Both the position numbers and the translations under genes were made by a program. This document shows, one piece after another, positions 61,097-64,000 of a DNA stretch of 64,000 bases. The DNA is from Aulosira sp. FACHB-615 (GTDB lineage: Bacteria > Cyanobacteriota > Cyanobacteriia > Cyanobacteriales > Nostocaceae). How positions within the stretch are numbered: position 1 is the stretch's first letter; each line of letters begins with the position of its first letter. The stretch is from the NCBI RefSeq assembly GCF_014698045.1, contig NZ_JACJSE010000004.1, positions 248,001 through 312,000 of the forward strand. Direction: 5' to 3'. The notes beneath the pieces were generated by a model. That model was given only the letters and a program-made list of their open reading frames with translations, had not been told where the DNA came from and searched no databases.

Positions 61097-63016
61097 ATGA
61101 GCCAAATCACTATTCAAAGTCGCCTAATTGCTAGTGAATCTACCCGTCAACAACTCTGGAAGTTGATGGCAGAATTAAACACACCTTTAATTAACGAACT
61201 GCTTCAACAGCTTAGTGAACATCCAGATTTTGAGAAGTGGCGAAAAAATGGCAAACTGCCCTCAACCGTTGTTAACCAACTTTGCCAATCCTTGAAAACT
61301 GACCCTCGTTTTGTCGGACAGCCAAGCCGTTTGTATTTATCTGCAATTCATGTTGTGGATTACATTTACAAATCTTGGTTAGCCATTCAAAAACGCCTAC
61401 AGCAGCAGCTTGACGGCAAAATACGCTGGCTAGAAATACTCAACAGCGATGCTGAATTAGTAGAAATTAGTGGTTGCAGCTTAGAGGCTATTCGTACTAA
61501 AGCTGCTGAAATTTTGGCAATAGCTACGTCAGAATCTGAGCCTAATCCTCCTGTAGCTAAAAGAGGAAAGGCAAAGAAATCAAAAAAGTTATCTGCTTCA
61601 AATCCTGACAGGAGTTTATCTCATAAATTATTTGATGCTTACCAAGAAACTGACGATATACTCAGCCGTAGTGCCATTAGCTATCTGCTGAAAAATGGCT
61701 GCAAACTCAATAATAAAGAAGAAGACCCAGAAAAATTTGCCAAACGCCGCCGTAAATTAGAAATCCAAATTCAAAGACTCACAGAAAAACTAACCAGTCG
61801 AATTCCTAAAGGTCGGGACTTAACCAATGCTAAATGGTTAGAAACACTCTTCACTGCTACAAAAACTGTTCCAGAAGACAATGCCGAAGCTAAACGCTGG
61901 CAAGATATTTTGTTAACTCAGTCAAGTTCTCTGCCATTTCCCTTGATTTTTGAAACGAACGAAGACCTTGTTTGGTCAATAAACAAAAAAGGTAGGCTGT
62001 GTGTTCACTTCAACGGCTTGAGTGATTTAACTTTTGAAGTGTACTGCGATCGCCGCCAATTACATTGGTTTAAAAGGTTCTTAGAAGACCAACAGACGAA
62101 ACGCCAAAGCAGACATCAACATTCTAGCGGTTTGTTCACTCTCAGAAATGGTCGTTTAGCTTGGCAAGAAGGTGAAGGTAAAGGTGAACCTTGGCAAATT
62201 AACCGATTGACCCTTTATTGCTGTGTAGACAATCGCCTGTGGAGTGCTGAAGGAACAGAACAAGTTCGCCAAGAGAAAGCACACGAGATTACCAAATTCA
62301 TCACCAAGATGAAAGAAAAGACAGACCTGAGTATTACTCAGCAAGCTTTTATTCAGCGTAAACAATCTACACTAACTCGCATAAATAATTCCTTCGAGCG
62401 TCCTAGTAAACCCCTGTACCAAGGTCAATCACACATATTGGTTGGAGTAAGCTTGGGGTTAGAAAAACCTGCAACTATAGCCGTAGTCGATGCGATCGCA
62501 AACAAAGTTTTGGCTTACCATAGCATCAGGCAATTACTAGGGGACAATTATGACTTGCTAAATCGTCAGCGACGACAACAGCGATCGCTATCCCATGAAC
62601 GCCATAAAGCACAAAAAAGTTTTTCTCCTAATCAGTTCGGGACATCTGAGTTAGGGCAGTATGTGGACAGATTGTTGGCTAAAGAAATTGTAGCGATCGC
62701 GCAAACTTACAAAGCTGGCAGTATTGTCTTGCCTAAGTTAGGTGATATGCGAGAGATTATCCAATGTGAAATTCAAGCTCTAGCTGAAACAAAATGTCCT
62801 GGCTCCGTAGAAATCCAGCAAAAATACGCCAAACAATATCGAGTCAATGTCCATTCATGGAGCTATGGCAGATTAATTCAGAGTATTCAGAGTAAAGCTG
62901 CTCAGACAGGAATTGTGGTTGAGGAAGGTCAACAACCTGTTCGTGGCAGCCCCCAGGATAAAGCAAAAGAATTAGCCCTCTGTGCTTATAATCTCCGCCT
63001 AGCTAGGCGAAGTTGA
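61097..63016 (+). CDS. cas12k: Cas12k, catalytically inactive RNA-guided effector
   Basis: A 639-residue type V-K effector that binds crRNA-tracrRNA and the target but does not cut; it marks the site for TniQ, TnsC and TnsB. The amino end is typical (MSQITIQSRLIASESTRQQL). The RuvC-like region 446-465 (HILVGVSLGLEKPATIAVVD) has Ser452 where active Cas12 has Asp. The second and third sites (SIVLPKLGD near 542, SPQDKAKELALCAYNL near 618) also lack the catalytic acids. This fits the known loss of nuclease in Cas12k. There is no good ribosome site before the ATG, so the mRNA may be short-led. The tracrRNA promoter overlaps its stop codon. Confidence 0.97.
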   Translation: MSQITIQSRLIASESTRQQLWKLMAELNTPLINELLQQLSEHPDFEKWRKNGKLPSTVVNQLCQSLKTDPRFVGQPSRLYLSAIHVVDYIYKSWLAIQKRLQQQLDGKIRWLEILNSDAELVEISGCSLEAIRTKAAEILAIATSESEPNPPVAKRGKAKKSKKLSASNPDRSLSHKLFDAYQETDDILSRSAISYLLKNGCKLNNKEEDPEKFAKRRRKLEIQIQRLTEKLTSRIPKGRDLTNAKWLETLFTATKTVPEDNAEAKRWQDILLTQSSSLPFPLIFETNEDLVWSINKKGRLCVHFNGLSDLTFEVYCDRRQLHWFKRFLEDQQTKRQSRHQHSSGLFTLRNGRLAWQEGEGKGEPWQINRLTLYCCVDNRLWSAEGTEQVRQEKAHEITKFITKMKEKTDLSITQQAFIQRKQSTLTRINNSFERPSKPLYQGQSHILVGVSLGLEKPATIAVVDAIANKVLAYHSIRQLLGDNYDLLNRQRRQQRSLSHERHKAQKSFSPNQFGTSELGQYVDRLLAKEIVAIAQTYKAGSIVLPKLGDMREIIQCEIQALAETKCPGSVEIQQKYAKQYRVNVHSWSYGRLIQSIQSKAAQTGIVVEEGQQPVRGSPQDKAKELALCAYNLRLARRS

Positions 63017-63043
63017 CAAATATCTGAACCTTGACAATAAAAT
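63013..63043 (+). promoter_or_regulatory. tracrRNA promoter
   Basis: TTGACA (63013-63018) overlaps the cas12k stop, and TAAAAT (63038-63043) follows after 19 bases, with the tracrRNA start about seven bases beyond. No CvkR box is visible here. Confidence 0.6.
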
Positions 63044-63049
63044 AATCAA

Positions 63050-63262
63050 TAGCGCCGCAGTTCATGCTGCTTGCAGCCTCTAAACTGTGTTAAATGAGGG
63101 TTAGTTTGACTGTAGCAATACAGTCTTGCTTTCTGACCCTGGTAGCTGCTCACCCTGATGCTGCTATCTTCGGATAGGATAGGTGCGCTCCCAGCAATAA
63201 GGGCGCGGATGTACTGCTGTAGTGGCTACCCAATCACCCCCGATCAAGGGGGAACCCTCCCC
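63050..63262 (+). ncRNA. tracrRNA of type V-K CAST
   Basis: The sequence from AGCGCCGCAG to CCCTCCCC closely follows my recollection of the ShCAST tracrRNA: GTTAAATGAGGGTTAGTTTG, the hairpin GACTGTAGCAATACAGTC, CCTGGTAGCTGCTCACCCTG, AGGTGCGCTCCCAGCAATAA and CCCCCGATCAAGGGGG. AACCCTCCC at 63253-63261 pairs with GGGTGGGTT of the CRISPR repeat with one U-U mismatch. A second six-base stretch, TGTACT (63210), complements AGTACA of the repeat. It lies between cas12k and the array on the same strand, and is known in relatives to be transcribed together with the array. Confidence 0.92.
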
Positions 63263-63462
63263 AATTCTTTATTTGAAGGGCTTTGAATTAGGGCAAAATT
63301 TTGAAGAGTTCCGCGCAAGTTCCAAATTGCTTGTCCAGTCTGAATTTCATCGTTTTTTCCCAGAACATGATTTTTGAGACTGAGGCTCAAATAGAAAATT
63401 GGGAAACATCCGCGCTAGAGGCATCTGGAAACTTTGCCCTACAATGTTTTGGAGCTAGGTTG
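63263..63462 (+). other. Leader-like spacer between tracrRNA and CRISPR array
   Basis: A 200-base AT-rich stretch without repeats of the array. It contains TTCCGCGCAAGTTCCAAA and TCCGCGCTAGAGGCATCTGG, which recall leader sequences of cyanobacterial arrays. A plus-strand frame through the array (63301-63681) is an artefact of the repeats. Confidence 0.4.
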
Positions 63463-64000
63463 GTGACAACAACCCTTCTAGTACAGGGTGGGTTGAAAGG
63501 CTCATACACTAAAGACTTTTGCTGCTGTGAAAACTTGGGTGTGACAACAACCCTTCTAGTACAGGGTGGGTTGAAAGTTAAAATTCTTTTCAATATCCTT
63601 AGCAGCAGCGATGTGACAACAACCCTTCTAGTACAGGGTGGGTTGAAAGTCCGTGGATGGCGATCGCCTAGCTGTAGATGAAGAGTGACAACAACCCTTC
63701 TAGTACAGGGTGGGTTGAAAGTTTTTTGACCCTACCCATAGAATTACCCATGTTGCCGATAGTGACAACAACCCTTCTAGTACAGGGTGGGTTGAAAGTG
63801 TAAGTAAGTGCGAGATTCCTGGATGGGATATTGTGTGACAACAACCCTTCTAGTACAGGGTGGGTTGAAAGGGTAGAGGCGAATATTTTGTACTTTGATA
63901 AATACGTGACAACAACCCTTCTAGTACAGGGTGGGTTGAAAGGTATTCGACATTGTAGACTGGCCTAGCAATTGGCGTGACAACAACCCTTCTAGTACAG
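63463..64000 (+). CRISPR. CRISPR array of the type V-K CAST, runs past the window
   Basis: A 37-base repeat (begins GTGACAACAACCCTTCTAGT, ends GGGTGGGTTGAAAG) occurs at 63463, 63541, 63613, 63685, 63762, 63835 and 63906 without change. An eighth copy at 63977 is cut at 64000. The seven spacers are 41, 35, 35, 40, 36, 34 and 34 bases. The GAAAG end precedes each spacer, as expected for Cas12 guides. No cas1, cas2 or processing nuclease is near, so the spacers must come from another CRISPR system or be acquired rarely. Confidence 0.98.

Larger units (their letters stand above)
46755..64000 (+). mobile_element. Type V-K CRISPR-associated transposon (ShCAST-like), right end outside
   Basis: The element starts with TGTACAGTGAC, the terminal sequence of V-K CASTs, then a set of TnsB sites. 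It carries tnsB, tnsC, tniQ, cargo (membrane protein, type I restriction-modification, two small putative regulators, a DUF262/HNH protein), cvkR, cas12k, tracrRNA and a CRISPR array. From memory, TnsB (584 residues), TnsC (276), TniQ (167) and Cas12k (639) have the same lengths as those of Scytonema hofmanni ShCAST and are very similar in sequence. Transposition is guided by Cas12k-RNA, with TniQ and the TnsC filament handing the target to TnsB. The right end is expected shortly after the array. Confidence 0.95.

Noticed and set aside
61016..61117. Longer CvkR form starting at 61117
   Set aside because: The extra 34 residues would overlap cas12k and the divergent promoter; the ribosome site and family start point to 61015.
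63301..63681. 126-codon frame through the CRISPR repeats (repeated VTTTLLVQGGLK)
   Set aside because: It is a reading of the repeats, not a gene.

Overview
The window is chromosomal DNA of a filamentous, heterocyst-type cyanobacterium (Nostocales, Nostoc/Anabaena/Scytonema-like). The evidence is frequent HIP1 octamers (GCGATCGC), AT-rich intergenic DNA full of short tandem repeats and MITE-like repeats typical of this order, and cyanobacterial genes: phylloquinone menB/menD, the SbtA/SbtB bicarbonate uptake pair, Vipp1/PspA, PEP-CTERM and SLH proteins, and a SigG-type ECF sigma factor. No organism name can be fixed from the sequence alone.

Positions 1-46754 are mostly ordinary core genome. 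In order they hold: a gene cut by the left edge, mtnP, an SLH/beta-helix surface protein, a lipase with RTX calcium-binding repeats, a Tat-exported PhoX-like phosphatase, a TauD-type dioxygenase, an SLH protein, dxs, a PAS-GGDEF protein with a damaged active-site motif, a response regulator, two PEP-CTERM proteins, an aminotransferase, a thioredoxin, vipp1 and pspA, a SPOR-like membrane protein, a DciA-like protein, menB and menD. Then come the sbtA-sbtB-antiporter inorganic carbon cluster, folB, a gamma-glutamylcyclotransferase-like gene, a sigma/anti-sigma pair, an L,D-transpeptidase, a ComFB protein, an M23 peptidase, an AEC transporter, gcvT-gcvH-gcvP, and several small exported or hypothetical proteins.

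From 46755 to beyond the right edge lies a type V-K CRISPR-associated transposon (CAST) of the ShCAST type. Its left end begins TGTACAGTGAC and carries five TnsB-type repeats. It is followed by tnsB (D205/D287/E321), tnsC (AAA+) and a short tniQ. The cargo is a membrane protein, a type I restriction-modification operon (hsdR, a HEPN-like gene, hsdM, hsdS), two paralogous small putative DNA-binding proteins with repeated operator-like sites, and a DUF262/HNH protein resembling type IV restriction factors. The right part holds a MerR-type CvkR repressor divergent from cas12k (RuvC residues lost), the tracrRNA, a leader-like spacer and a CRISPR array of seven full repeats plus one cut by the window edge. 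The right transposon end is outside the window.

The regulation can be read from the sequence. A perfect match to the published CvkR motif AnnACATnATGTnnT abuts a TATAAT -10 box just upstream of tnsB, and two one-mismatch copies lie in the cvkR-cas12k gap. This suggests that one repressor controls both the transposase operon and the effector. The element appears to be an RNA-guided transposon carrying a small defence island, with signs of internal rearrangement (a second copy of the cvkR 3' end 3 kb away).
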